Assembly (NCBI RefSeq): GCF_019598945.1
Contig: NZ_CP080598.1
Span: 1,364,001-1,428,000, forward strand
Reading direction: 5' to 3'
DNA: 64,000 nt
DNA from: Sphaerospermopsis torques-reginae ITEP-024
GTDB taxonomy: Bacteria; Cyanobacteriota; Cyanobacteriia; Cyanobacteriales; Nostocaceae
The position numbers and the translations under genes were made by a program. Shown in pieces: positions 8,686-17,809 of the stretch (position 1 is the stretch's first letter; each line of letters starts with the position of its first letter). Under the pieces are notes generated by a model. It was not told the DNA's origin, ran no database searches, and saw only the letters and a program-made list of their open reading frames with translations.

Positions 8686-9897
8686 TTAATAAATAGATGC
8701 TAAAACTTTATCTGCGCCGACTCGTAAAGCGGTTGCAGCACCAGCACTCATATCTCGTGGCGCACAAATTCTATTTCTGAGATAAGCTAGTGTAATAGCC
8801 CCTGTAGCAGCGATAATTGGATCTATACTTTCTTTACCTCCAGTTCTTCCTCCTAGTAATAGTTCGTTATTACCATTAAGGAGATAATCAGCTAGTAATC
8901 TGAGGTGAAAATCAACAACTTCTTTAATTATTGAGATATCACCTAAAGATTGTAATCCTGAATTTTTGAGAATATCGCTAATAGCAACTTCCCGATTATC
9001 ACTCAATCTTTCTGCTGCTTCTGCACGATATTCAATAAATTCAGCATCAGCTAAATCTAAAGGTAAGGGATTACCAATAGGTTCTACCCCAAATCTGCGC
9101 CGTAAAAGTAAATTATTAGTAATATTGTCTGATTTAACTCTGTTGTAAGCAGGACGTTTTTTAAGTGCTGCAAACCAAACATTAATGAGAGGAAAACGAG
9201 GATTTCCTTTGATGTGATACCCTCTATATACTGGTAAATTAGCCGCCAATCTATCTAAATGGGGACTATACATGATATCTACCAGACTAAATGTTGATAA
9301 AAAATAGGGTTTTGGATATCTCCCTAAAGTTTTTTCAATTTCATCTAATTTAGCTTCAAATTCTGCCTGTAAATTTGCTAATTCTTTGGCATCTTCTGGA
9401 GGTTGTCTCAGAAATTTGTAGGCAATATCCCGAAAACCATTAGTTTCTGCATCTTCAACCCATTGTCTGGCGATCGCATTTTCTTCTGGATTTTCAGGTA
9501 ACAACGTTTCGCCAAAGTGTTCTTCCAATTCTAAAAGAATGTCTTTAGACTCATAAACTAACTTACCCTCAATTTTAGCGGCAGGAACAAGGGTTGTTGG
9601 TACTAAATCTGTGTACCATTTAGGTTTATTACTCAGATCAATAAATTCTGTTTCAAAGGGAATTTGTTTTTCTTCTAACGCAAACCAAACTCTTTCGCAA
9701 AAAGGACACCAAGAGTTACTATCTCTATATAACAATACTGGTGGTTTTCTCTCAGGGGGAATTTTATACAAACTACTAGGAATAGGCGCAGTAGAAGGTG
9801 CTTGTCCTGGTCTTTTGACTCGACGGGCGGGGGTATTTTGTCGAGCTTTTTCTAATAATTGTTCCCAACTGGATATGGTAGTGCTTGCAATGGTCAT
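8686..9897 (-). CDS. Glutathione S-transferase family protein (long form)
   Basis: A 403-residue protein with a glutaredoxin/GST-like N-terminal fold: SWCPFCERVWFALEE carries a CxxC pair (Cys64, Cys67), followed by VPTTLVPAAKIEGKLVYESKDILLELEEHF, the cis-Pro and glutathione-binding Ser region. A helical C-terminal GST domain follows to about residue 250. The remaining 150 residues are a family-specific extension. About 60 residues precede the fold, without a clear signal peptide. The start codon lies three bases after the methyltransferase stop, with GAGG inside that gene, so they are translationally linked. Probable thiol or glutathione-conjugate chemistry on organosulfur substrates is an inference from context. 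Confidence 0.8.
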   Translation of the reverse strand: MTIASTTISSWEQLLEKARQNTPARRVKRPGQAPSTAPIPSSLYKIPPERKPPVLLYRDSNSWCPFCERVWFALEEKQIPFETEFIDLSNKPKWYTDLVPTTLVPAAKIEGKLVYESKDILLELEEHFGETLLPENPEENAIARQWVEDAETNGFRDIAYKFLRQPPEDAKELANLQAEFEAKLDEIEKTLGRYPKPYFLSTFSLVDIMYSPHLDRLAANLPVYRGYHIKGNPRFPLINVWFAALKKRPAYNRVKSDNITNNLLLRRRFGVEPIGNPLPLDLADAEFIEYRAEAAERLSDNREVAISDILKNSGLQSLGDISIIKEVVDFHLRLLADYLLNGNNELLLGGRTGGKESIDPIIAATGAITLAYLRNRICAPRDMSAGAATALRVGADKVLASIY

Positions 9898-9900
9898 TTC

Positions 9901-10557
9901 TTACCTCGCCTTATTTGGAACGCCAGAAAATACAAATAGTTTTTCTTCTTTGGGTGTAGGTATATTTTCACCTAAATAACGATGAATCCCCACTCCCATA
10001 TCTCCTGTTGCTGTGAGTTTAAAGTTAACTTCTTCAAATCCAAAATCGCGGAAGTATTTACGCACGGTTTCTGAATAAGCAATACCGTTAGAATGTCCAC
10101 GAGTCCAAAGCACAAACGTGCCTTTTTTACTCAAAAAACTCAAGTTTCCTAATAAACGATTAAGTTCATTTTCATCAGCTAAATTGCCAAAAATACCACA
10201 AACAATGACAATATCTGCTGGTACTGCTCCTACATAATTATCAGCAGCAGTTGCATCATCATTGATAAACTCAATTTGTTTTGTTAGACCCAATGATTCT
10301 ATAGTTGCGCGGCCACGTTCAACTAACTCAGGATTGATTTCTACCAATCTTGCATATACATCTTTAGTGCGGGGATGATTTGCTAATGTTCCTAATAAAT
10401 CTCGTCCATCACCAGCGCAAGCACTAACTACCCGAATAGCCCCTGTTGGTGAGTTATCTAAACTATAGGAAATATATTCCCGCACGATTTCTAGCCGTTG
10501 CTGTAATTTGGCTTCAGTGTTGTAAAGCTCGTGCCATTCTAACCAATCTTTTGGCAT
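9901..10557 (-). CDS. Class I SAM-dependent methyltransferase
   Basis: A 218-residue protein with a Rossmann methyltransferase core: motif I VVSACAGDGRDLLGTL (about residues 42-57), motif II acidic residue in RLVEINPELVERG, then IEFINDDATAADNY and IVIVCGIFGNL. Preceding helices (WHELYNTEAKLQQRL) cap the core. It is the first gene of a minus-strand operon (methyltransferase, GST, DUF442, SDR). The candidate operator at 10618-10649 lies 60 bases upstream of its ATG, tying it to the sulfonate genes. The ribosome site is weak. The acceptor molecule is unknown. Confidence 0.8.
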   Translation of the reverse strand: MPKDWLEWHELYNTEAKLQQRLEIVREYISYSLDNSPTGAIRVVSACAGDGRDLLGTLANHPRTKDVYARLVEINPELVERGRATIESLGLTKQIEFINDDATAADNYVGAVPADIVIVCGIFGNLADENELNRLLGNLSFLSKKGTFVLWTRGHSNGIAYSETVRKYFRDFGFEEVNFKLTATGDMGVGIHRYLGENIPTPKEEKLFVFSGVPNKAR

Positions 10558-10617
10558 AAAAGAAGATTCCCGATTGCTAAAAATTCAGATTTTGGAGAGT
10601 GTTTTTATCACTACATT

Positions 10618-10649
10618 TTTAATATACAGTAAACCTATCGAGAATTAGT
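10618..10649 (-). promoter_or_regulatory. Candidate organosulfur operator, site A
   Basis: Read on the minus strand it starts ACTAATTCTCGATAGG and continues TTTACTGTATATTAAA. It matches five other sites in the window at fixed positions (A1 C2, C10, A12, A20 C21, G23 T24 A25, T28) and points at the methyltransferase start 60 bases away. Confidence 0.6.
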
Positions 10650-10766
10650 AGATTAAGGATAAATACAGAGTAACATATCAATTCACAGAAAATCAAGTAG
10701 TTAAATAATTAGCTATTTAGCTATTAAAAAGGGTGTGGGGTGTAGGATACCTATTAACCCCTCAAT

Positions 10767-11747
10767 TTATTTACGGAGATTACCTCCTGCCTCCTTAATA
10801 ACTTGCGCCAAGTCTACATTTCCACCACTGATAATTACGCCAATTCTTGCTGCTGGTGCTTTCACTACACCTTCTAATAATGCGGCTGCGGCTATGACTC
10901 CAGTGGGTTCAACTACGATTTTTAACCGTTCCCAAATAAAGAACATGGTGCGAATGATGGCTGCTTCCGATACAGTTACCATATCATCTACGTATTGTAA
11001 GACTAGGGGAAAGGTGATTTTACCTAAACTGGGAGTCCTGACACCATCAGCAATAGTATTAGAATTATGGACAGTTTGCAGGGTTTTGGTGTAAAAAGAG
11101 CGAGTAGCATCATCAGCTAATTTCGGTTCCACACCAATTATTTTACAATTAGGTAAAAGTGCTTTTGTTGCAACGGCACAACCAGAAATTAATCCACCTC
11201 CACCACAACATACTAATAACAAGTCTAGTTGTCCTACTTCTTGAATTAGTTCTAATGCAGTTGTACCTTGTCCAGCAATTACATGAGGATGATCATAAGG
11301 TGGAATTAAAGTTAATTGCCTTTCTGCTGCGAGATTTTTGGTTAATTCTTCCCGGTTAGTTGTGTCACGGTTGTACAAAATGACTTCTGCACCATAGCCG
11401 CGAGTAGCAGTTTGTTTGACTGCGGGTGCATCATCGGGCATAACTACAATGGTGGGAATATTGAGTAATTTACCAGCAAGAGCGATCGCTTGGGCATGAT
11501 TTCCTGAAGAATAGGTAATCACCCCTTTTATTTTCTGTTCTACTGATAATTGAACTAAGGCATTATAAGCACCACGAAACTTAAATGCTCCTGTCCGTTG
11601 AAAGTTTTCGCATTTAAAAAATACTTGGCTTTGAGTCAGTTCATTGACAGTACCAGATGTAATTACTGGTGTTTGATGAGCAATACCCAAAAGCCGTTTT
11701 TGCGCTGCTTCTACATCAGTAATAGTAACCGAATCAGATAGTAACAT
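10767..11747 (-). CDS. PLP-dependent threonine/serine dehydratase-like enzyme
   Basis: A 326-residue fold-type II PLP enzyme. The Schiff-base lysine lies in FKFRGAYNAL (about residue 58), the Asn-containing cofactor loop is SSGNHAQAIAL, and the phosphate-binding glycine loop is CCGGGGLISG (about 180-189). It lacks the C-terminal ACT-like regulatory domain of biosynthetic IlvA, so it resembles catabolic threonine deaminase or serine racemase. By known chemistry it would release 2-oxo acids and ammonia from threonine or serine; a hydroxy- or thio-amino acid is possible in this sulfur context. It follows the aldo-keto reductase gene after a short gap with an imperfect hairpin. Confidence 0.85.
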   Translation of the reverse strand: MLLSDSVTITDVEAAQKRLLGIAHQTPVITSGTVNELTQSQVFFKCENFQRTGAFKFRGAYNALVQLSVEQKIKGVITYSSGNHAQAIALAGKLLNIPTIVVMPDDAPAVKQTATRGYGAEVILYNRDTTNREELTKNLAAERQLTLIPPYDHPHVIAGQGTTALELIQEVGQLDLLLVCCGGGGLISGCAVATKALLPNCKIIGVEPKLADDATRSFYTKTLQTVHNSNTIADGVRTPSLGKITFPLVLQYVDDMVTVSEAAIIRTMFFIWERLKIVVEPTGVIAAAALLEGVVKAPAARIGVIISGGNVDLAQVIKEAGGNLRK

Positions 11748-11760
11748 TGTTTTTCTAAAG

Positions 11761-11800
11761 TGAATCTCACCACCCCTAATATTAAGTGAGGTGAGAATCT
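11761..11800 (-). other. Imperfect hairpin between the aldo-keto reductase and dehydratase genes
   Basis: GAATCTCACC at 11762-11771 pairs, with one mismatch, with GGTGAGAATC around 11790-11799. No T tract follows on the minus strand, so it is more likely a transcript-processing or repeat-derived structure than a terminator. Confidence 0.3.
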
Positions 11801-11827
11801 AGTTTTGTATTTTTTTACAAAACTCGG

Positions 11828-12868
11828 TTAAGGTGCTGGATTAGGATAACGAGTATGAATTGCATCTATTTCTGCGAAAATCTCTTTATCCAAAACCACA
11901 TTGACACTATCTATATTTTCTTGCAATTGTGCCAAAGTTGTTGCCCCAATAATTGTACTTTTCACAAACCAACGACTCTTGACAAAGGCGATCGCTAATT
12001 GAGCAGGTGAGAGATTATACTTTTTAGCCAGTTCTGCATAAGCCTTAACCGCTTCTTGTACATTGGGCTTTAAATAGCGTTGTCCAAAACCTGGAAACAG
12101 AGATATTCTCGTATTTTCTAATTGTTGATTTTCTATGTATTTACCAGTTAAAAACCCAAACCCAAGAGGACTGTAAGCCAATAAACCCACATCTGTATAA
12201 CGAGAAACTTCAGCTAAACCTGATTCAAAATTACGATTGAGTAAATTGTAAGCATTTTGAGTTGTCACAACTTTAGGTAATCCCAAATCATTAGCAATGC
12301 GAACAAACTCACTTACCCCCCAAGGCGTTTCATTGCTTAAACCTAAATAGCGAATCTTCCCCGCTTTAATCACATCAGCAAAAGCCTGTAACTGTTCCGC
12401 AATAGGCACAGTTTCCCTTTCTAATTCTGGATTATAACTTGTCTGTCCAAAAGTAGGAACATAACGATCAGGCCAATGAATTTGATACAAATCTATATAA
12501 TCAGTTTGTAATCTCTGCAAACTATCATTTACTGCCTGTGTAATATTCTCACGGTCAACTTTATTATTTCCACCTCTCAACCAGGAAAAAGGACGACCGG
12601 GACCTGCAATTTTAGTCGCAACTATTAGTTGATCTCGTTGCTGTTTCTTTAACCATTCCCCAATATAAGCCTCAGTTTTTCCTTGGGTTTCACCACGAGG
12701 GGGGACTGGATACATTTCCGCAGTATCTAAGAAATTTATCCCTTGGGCAACAGCATAGTCAAGTTGTTGATGCGCCTCCTCAATAGTATTTTGATGTCCA
12801 TAGGTCATCGTTCCCAAGCAAATTTCTGAAACTTTGAGGTCGCTTGCACCAAGTTGGTTGTATTTCAT
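11828..12868 (-). CDS. NADP(H)-dependent aldo/keto reductase (Tas-like)
   Basis: A 346-residue TIM-barrel aldo/keto reductase. Catalytic residues are in place: Asp and Tyr in FLDTAEMYPVP (about residues 46-56), Lys in VATKIAGPGRPFSW, and His in YQIHWPDRYVPTFG. The nucleotide-binding C-terminus (YSPLGFGFLTGKY, STIIGATTLAQLQENI) is complete. The sequence is closest to the Tas branch (PPRGETQGKTEAYIGEWLKK). It starts with ATG and heads the dehydratase pair. Its physiological carbonyl substrate is unknown; adjacency to the sulfur genes suggests aldehydes released by desulfonation, as an inference. Confidence 0.88.
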   Translation of the reverse strand: MKYNQLGASDLKVSEICLGTMTYGHQNTIEEAHQQLDYAVAQGINFLDTAEMYPVPPRGETQGKTEAYIGEWLKKQQRDQLIVATKIAGPGRPFSWLRGGNNKVDRENITQAVNDSLQRLQTDYIDLYQIHWPDRYVPTFGQTSYNPELERETVPIAEQLQAFADVIKAGKIRYLGLSNETPWGVSEFVRIANDLGLPKVVTTQNAYNLLNRNFESGLAEVSRYTDVGLLAYSPLGFGFLTGKYIENQQLENTRISLFPGFGQRYLKPNVQEAVKAYAELAKKYNLSPAQLAIAFVKSRWFVKSTIIGATTLAQLQENIDSVNVVLDKEIFAEIDAIHTRYPNPAP

Positions 12869-13108
12869 AATGTTTGAATAATGCTCCTTAATTCCATTTT
12901 GCTACAAAAACTAAAAATATGGCTATCTTCTGAAACTACACTAAGTCTACTGATTTGTCGGAGTTAATAGTTTAAAACTTATCCTATCATACCCAAACGA
13001 GATAGACAACCCTTTGTAGCAATTAATTTAAAATTCTAAAAAATGTATCCATCAATACTCACATTTTAGTTTTTTTATGAAATAGTGCTACTTATCAATC
13101 ATTAACTA

Positions 13109-13140
13109 CAGTATCTCGACCAAATTACCGTATATTATTT
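13109..13140 (+). promoter_or_regulatory. Candidate organosulfur operator, site B
   Basis: It begins ACAGTATCTCGACCAAAT and continues TACCGTATATTATT. It matches the six-site motif and lies 185 bases before the porin start. Its TATATTAT segment could double as a -10 region. The rest of the 12869-13325 gap holds no gene. Confidence 0.6.
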
Positions 13141-13325
13141 TTATACATAAGGTAATTATGTCATTACTCTAGGTTTTCATGTCATTAAGAATACAAAACT
13201 AACCCAGATAGACCTACAAGAAAGTTCTATCTGAGAAGTTCGATTTTTTCCTGTGATTCAGTGTGAAATTCCATGTAATTTCGTATCGGCTCTAATTCTG
13301 TGTGTGTGTGGGGTTATCAACCAAA

Positions 13326-15083
13326 ATGAAAAAAACTGCTTGGAATTTATTGCTTACTTTACCAATGTCTATATTCCTGTTAGTCTTAGCAGCTAGTACA
13401 AAATCTTTTGCTAGTGAAAGAGGAAAAGAAAAGGAGACGACAGGTAAAGAGACCTTATCAACTGTCAGCATAAATATCCCTGACTCTGAAAAAGTTACTC
13501 AAAAAGTTACTCAAATAATTGCCCAAAAAGAACCTAACCCAGAACTTTCCTATTCATCTGATGAGTTTCAAGATAGTGAGTCACAACTGACATCGGTATC
13601 CCAGCTTTCAGATGTCCAACCAACTGACTGGGCATTTCAAGCTTTGCAATCTTTAGTAGAACGTTATGGTTGTATTGCTGGTTATCCAGATAGTAAATTT
13701 AAAGGTAATCGTGCCTTGAGTCGCTATGAATTTGCAGCAGGTTTAAACGCTTGCTTAGATCAAGTCAATAAACTTATTGCATCCTCTACATCAGATTTGG
13801 CTTTAAAAAAAGATTTGGAAGCCATACAGCGTCTAACTGAAGAATTTAGTACCGAACTTGCTCAATTACGCGGAAGACTAGATAACTTAGAAGCAAGAAC
13901 AGCAGAAATAGAAGCCAATCAGTTTTCGACAACAACCACACTGAGCGGTCAGGCTCAGTTCGTGCTGGGAGGTGTTTTAGCGGGCAATAACGTGATCACC
14001 AAAAAACCAGCACCTAATATTATCACATTTCAAAATGCAGTTCAATTAGCATTAAACACAAGTTTTACTGGTAAAGATCAACTGCGATTAGTCCTTTCAG
14101 GTGGAAATATTGAATCTTTGGGACAAACTAGGACTGGCCTTCTTGGAACATTTGATGGCAGAACCGCCGATAATCGTAGACCTGATCCTGCTCAACCCAA
14201 TCAGATTTTTGTTAGTGGTATTCGTTATCGTTTTCCTGTTGGTAAAAAGACGCAATTTAATATTTTTGCTCAGTCAGATGGAGCTAATGAAATAGGTTTA
14301 AGTGGACCAACTAACCCCTTTGAAGGCTCTTTCACTAATGGGATAACACGATTTTCCCGACGCAATATGGTCTATAACTATGGAGATACAGGACCAGGAA
14401 TTGCTATTCTCCATAATCTCAGTGACCAGTGGCAATTAGGAGCATCCTATAGTGCGCCTAATGGTAATAACCCCTTACCTAATAATGGTTTATTTACAGG
14501 CAGATATGTGGCTTTTGGACAATTAACCTACTTTAGCCGCGATAAAAATTTTCGCGTGGGGTTGAGTTATGCTAATACCTACAGTCCACCAGGTGCAATT
14601 GGTCAAGGGGGAACAAACTTTGGACCTGCTGCTGGTAGTAACTTAGCAAATAGTACCGTACCTGGTGCGGGAACCGTGGGAAATCTCTATGGACTTGGGG
14701 CATTATACAGACTAAATCCAAAGTTAACCGCTAATGCTTTTGTAGGCTATTCAGCCCATCGTTATCTAGGGAATGGAGATGGTCAAGTCTGGAACTGGGG
14801 AGCAGGAATAACATTTCCCGATTTGGGTAAAAAAGGTAGCTTAGGCGCTATTTTTGTGGGTCAAGCACCAACACTGACTCGTTTAAGTTCAAATGTAGAT
14901 TTAGGAGCAGGTAAGGGTCAAGCGGACAAAGATACCTCTCTGCACATTGAGGGATGGTATAAATATAAACTCACTGATAATATTGAGATTACACCTGGAT
15001 TTATTTGGGTAACAGCACCAGATTCAGATGCCAGCAATCCTGCAAGTTTAGTCGGTTGGCTGCGTACAACTTTCAGGTTTTAA
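13326..15083 (+). CDS. SLH-domain/OprB-type outer-membrane porin
   Basis: A 585-residue cyanobacterial porin. A signal peptide (MKKTAWNLLLTLPMSIFLLV to about residue 33) is followed by one SLH motif (LSDVQPTDWAFQALQSLVERYGCIAGYPD), a coiled coil (about 160-200, LRGRLDNLEARTAEIEANQ) and a beta-rich OprB/iron-uptake-porin barrel ending in a terminal aromatic (TTFRF). The ATG at 13326 is preferred because it begins the signal peptide directly; the open frame also has a GTG at 13302. Homologues carry solutes or iron across the outer membrane. Here the neighbouring ssu genes and operator B suggest uptake of sulfonates or sulfate esters, which is an inference. Confidence 0.88.
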   Translation: MKKTAWNLLLTLPMSIFLLVLAASTKSFASERGKEKETTGKETLSTVSINIPDSEKVTQKVTQIIAQKEPNPELSYSSDEFQDSESQLTSVSQLSDVQPTDWAFQALQSLVERYGCIAGYPDSKFKGNRALSRYEFAAGLNACLDQVNKLIASSTSDLALKKDLEAIQRLTEEFSTELAQLRGRLDNLEARTAEIEANQFSTTTTLSGQAQFVLGGVLAGNNVITKKPAPNIITFQNAVQLALNTSFTGKDQLRLVLSGGNIESLGQTRTGLLGTFDGRTADNRRPDPAQPNQIFVSGIRYRFPVGKKTQFNIFAQSDGANEIGLSGPTNPFEGSFTNGITRFSRRNMVYNYGDTGPGIAILHNLSDQWQLGASYSAPNGNNPLPNNGLFTGRYVAFGQLTYFSRDKNFRVGLSYANTYSPPGAIGQGGTNFGPAAGSNLANSTVPGAGTVGNLYGLGALYRLNPKLTANAFVGYSAHRYLGNGDGQVWNWGAGITFPDLGKKGSLGAIFVGQAPTLTRLSSNVDLGAGKGQADKDTSLHIEGWYKYKLTDNIEITPGFIWVTAPDSDASNPASLVGWLRTTFRF

Positions 15084-15134
15084 CCTAGTACAATACCTCT
15101 GATAATATAGCGCAAGCCATATCAAGATTTACAT

Positions 15135-15222
15135 GATTTGAGGATTGGCAGGATTCCGTATTTATTAAAAGTCTTTAATCCTGTTAATCCTTTAATCCTG
15201 GACATCCTGATTCAGACATTTT
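15135..15222. repeat. Dispersed CAGGATT/AATCCTG repeat
   Basis: The stretch ATTTACATGATTTGAGGATT to TTAATCCTGGACATCCTGATTCAGACAT belongs to a degenerate repeat also found near 34930, 35030, 38190, 38340, 38980, 39120, 39270 and 46750. It sits between the porin and nitroreductase genes; nothing else is seen there. Confidence 0.65.
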
Positions 15223-15261
15223 CATTCTTTGCTATCATTATTTTTCCGAAAGTTAAAAGTT

Positions 15262-16083
15262 ATGACTAACCTAACTCAATTACTAAATTATCGGTATGGT
15301 AATGACAAATTTAATCCAGATATTCCTTGGAGTGACACATTAGCAACTCTGTTATCCCATCGTTCTATTCGCGCCTATTTACCTGATGCTTTACCCCCAG
15401 GAACTTTAGAAGTTTTAATCGCTGCTGCTCAATCTGCTTCTACTTCCTCCAATCTTCAAACATGGAGTGTGGTAGCAGTTGAAGATGGAAATCGTAAAGA
15501 AGAATTATCAAAACTAGCTAATAATCAAGTACATATTCGCCAAAGTCCTTTGTTTTTAGTGTGGTTAGCAGATTTAGCCAGACTAACTCACATTGCCGAA
15601 ATTCGCGGACTACCATATCAAGGTTTAGATTATTTAGAAATGTTTCTGGTTGCGGCTATAGATGCAGCCTTAGCAGCGCAAAATGCAGTAGTCGCCGCAG
15701 AATCTCTGGGATTAGGAACTGTGTATATCGGTGCATTGCGAAATCAACCAGAAGAGGTAGCCCAAATCTTGAATTTACCTCCTCATGTAGTTGCTGTTTT
15801 TGGTTTGTGTGTGGGCTATGCAGATCCCGTTGTCAATGTGGCAATTAAACCACGTTTACCACAAACTGTAGTTTTACATAGAGAAACATATAACCTGGCA
15901 GAACAAGAGCAAGGAATATCAGAATATAACCAAATCATGGAAAATTTTTACAATTCACAACATATCAATATTCCTGGTGATTGGTCGGAACATTCTAGTA
16001 AAAGAGTAGCATCGGCTGAATCTTTATCTGGTCGTCATAGGTTAAAGGAAATTCTGAATAATTTGGGGTTTGAATTACGATAA
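15262..16083 (+). CDS. Nitroreductase family FMN oxidoreductase (NfsA-like)
   Basis: A 273-residue nitroreductase-fold protein. The FMN-binding HRSIRAYLPDALPPGTLEVLIAAAQSASTSSNLQTWSVVAVED (about residues 36-78) is the classic N-terminal signature. AAIDAALAAQNAVVAAESLGLGTVYIGAL is the dimer and FMN helix, and FGLCVGYADP the C-terminal strand. The ATG at 15262 is chosen over a TTG at 15229. It lies between the porin and the ssu genes, so it may reduce flavin or an organosulfur intermediate. The real acceptor is unknown. Confidence 0.85.
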   Translation: MTNLTQLLNYRYGNDKFNPDIPWSDTLATLLSHRSIRAYLPDALPPGTLEVLIAAAQSASTSSNLQTWSVVAVEDGNRKEELSKLANNQVHIRQSPLFLVWLADLARLTHIAEIRGLPYQGLDYLEMFLVAAIDAALAAQNAVVAAESLGLGTVYIGALRNQPEEVAQILNLPPHVVAVFGLCVGYADPVVNVAIKPRLPQTVVLHRETYNLAEQEQGISEYNQIMENFYNSQHINIPGDWSEHSSKRVASAESLSGRHRLKEILNNLGFELR

Positions 16084-16333
16084 TTATAGCAGAATTCAAG
16101 AGTCAGGAGTGAAAGCCGCTTGATGTTAAAGTCTTGATTTTCAGTTTAGGGAACTCCAAAAAATAAATTATACGAATTACTGTCATCAAAACGACTTTTC
16201 CTCCCCCTGCTCCCTGCTCCTCTGCTATCAAAACGATGGGATATTTTTTTTTGGAAGTCCCTTAGACCTCAGTCCTATGATCAGAATTTGTTAACGAATA
16301 TTCAAAAATAAATTTTTCTTATTGTTTGATGTA

Positions 16334-16403
16334 GGCAATTAATCTATTAATTGCAAAATTTTTGTATGGAATAAATCCTCATAAGTAAGTGGGGATTTTT
16401 TTT
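16334..16403 (+). terminator. Two consecutive hairpins, the second terminator-like
   Basis: A perfect palindrome, GCAATTAATCTATTAATTGC, is at 16334-16353. A second stem (AAATCCTC at 16373 with GGGGATTT) runs into eight Ts ending at 16403. They lie 250-320 bases after the nitroreductase stop, so they could end that transcript or a small RNA arising in the gap. Confidence 0.45.
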
Positions 16404-16476
16404 ATGTCTATTTTTAATATTTTTTCTCAAAGATGCTTGCAATTTTTATATAATTGTGCAACACTAAAGTAAAGCC

Positions 16477-16508
16477 ACGGTATTCCTACCGATTTACAGT
16501 AGATTAAA
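16477..16508 (+). promoter_or_regulatory. Candidate organosulfur operator, site C
   Basis: It begins ACGGTATTCCTACCGATT and continues TACAGTAGATTAAA. It matches the six-site motif and is 261 bases upstream of ssuB. A TTGTGCAACACT stretch 22 bases before it resembles TTGTGCAATACT located between the two sites upstream of ssuD. Confidence 0.65.
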
Positions 16509-16521
16509 CCAAGCAACACAG

Positions 16522-16558
16522 AAACAAGCATATTGGCAGTAATGCCAGATGCTTGTTT
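16522..16558 (+). promoter_or_regulatory. Strong leader hairpin upstream of ssuB
   Basis: AAACAAGCAT-A-TTGGCA pairs with TGCCA-G-ATGCTTGTTT, giving about 15 base pairs around a small GTAA-type loop. It lies just after operator C in what would be a leader of more than 200 bases. There is no T tract, so a leader structure or a repeat is likelier than a terminator. The rest of 16559-16769 shows no gene. Confidence 0.5.
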
Positions 16559-16769
16559 ACTAAGGCTTTTTGTCCAGAGATACGATACTCGACCTAATAA
16601 AAGAGAGGAATTGCTGTCAATCTTACATATTTCCTAAAGCCTGAGCATAAATATGTTGATTTTCTAAGGATTTCGGCTTAGAAAACTGCTACATAAGCAT
16701 TGCCTATTTTTATTTGACAGCTTTACTCCCACTAACAAGTAAACAATCCAAAAGTAAGAGGTTTTGAAC

Positions 16770-17576
16770 ATGACTAATAAAGGAATGCAATTAAATCTTG
16801 AAGGACTGAGAAAGTCTTTCGGTAACAAAACTGTTTTACAAGGAATTAATTTGGAGATTCAGCCGGGAGAATTTGTAGCTATTGTTGGTCGGAGTGGCTG
16901 TGGTAAAAGTACAATGTTGCGTCTAGTGGCTGGGCTAGATGCGCCCAGTGATGGCCATGTTTTGTTAAACGGTAAATATAGTGATAAACCTATTAATCCA
17001 GCCGTTCGGATGATGTTTCAGGATTCCCGTCTGTTACCTTGGCAGCGAGTTTTGGCAAATGTAGAATTAGGTTTAATAGGTGCTAATTCTAAAGTTTATG
17101 CTCGGCAAACAGCTTTACAAGTGCTGCGTGAGGTGGGGTTAGAAGACCGCGCCCACGAATGGCCTTCTGTCCTTTCCGGTGGACAAAGACAACGGGTGGC
17201 TTTAGCCAGGGCATTGGCAAGTAAACCTTCTTTATTGTTGCTAGATGAACCTTTGGGGGCGTTGGATGCCCTAACTAGAATTGAAATGCAACAATTATTA
17301 GAACGTTTGTGGCGAGAACAAGGGTTTACAGCACTGTTAATTACCCATGATGTAGAAGAAGCTGTGGTATTAGCAGACCGGGTAGTTTTAATTGAAGATG
17401 GTCAAATTAGTATGGATGTGAAAATTGATCTCCCACGTCCACGGGCTAGAGGAGATGCAAAGTTTGCTAAGACAGTGGAGAAGATTTTAAACCGAGTTAT
17501 GGGTCAACCAGAACATCAACATCAACAGCCAGAAGTAGAATACGTTTTTAGTTCTGTTAGTTCTGCGATCGCCTAA
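16770..17576 (+). CDS. ssuB: Aliphatic sulfonate ABC transporter ATP-binding protein
   Basis: A 268-residue ABC ATPase with Walker [10 protein letters not shown] (residues 40-48), Q-loop [11 protein letters not shown], signature [15 protein letters not shown], Walker [13 protein letters not shown] and H-loop [11 protein letters not shown]. The Q-loop and the short C-terminus fit the nitrate/sulfonate/taurine importer branch, and a complete sulfonate system follows. The ATG at 16770 has AGAGG nine bases upstream; the TTG two codons earlier is less likely. It would energise the single permease in the cluster, shared by two binding proteins. Confidence 0.88.
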   Translation: MTNKGMQLNLEGLRKSFGNKTVLQGINLEIQPGEFVAIVGRSGCGKSTMLRLVAGLDAPSDGHVLLNGKYSDKPINPAVRMMFQDSRLLPWQRVLANVELGLIGANSKVYARQTALQVLREVGLEDRAHEWPSVLSGGQRQRVALARALASKPSLLLLDEPLGALDALTRIEMQQLLERLWREQGFTALLITHDVEEAVVLADRVVLIEDGQISMDVKIDLPRPRARGDAKFAKTVEKILNRVMGQPEHQHQQPEVEYVFSSVSSAIA

Positions 17577-17809
17577 ATGCCCACAACTTTACTCGCAACT
17601 TTACTCTACAGGACTCTGTATACCCATAAATTGGTTAATTAATCAATAACTAGCAACTTTCATCTAGTATTACTCAGTTTTCTTCTCAGTCAGTGGCAGT
17701 TAGTTTTTCTCGCACCTATACGGGGTGGGTGTTCCTTTCCCACCTCACTTTCTTAACTTAAATAGCTGACAAATTTTTGACCTAATCAATAATAAAAGGT
17801 AGTTTAATA

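Noticed and set aside
12930-12980. A seventh operator-like site towards the aldo-keto reductase
   Set aside because: On the minus strand CCGACAAATCAGTAG resembles the core, but it is two bases too short between CGA and AGTAG and lacks the outer matches.
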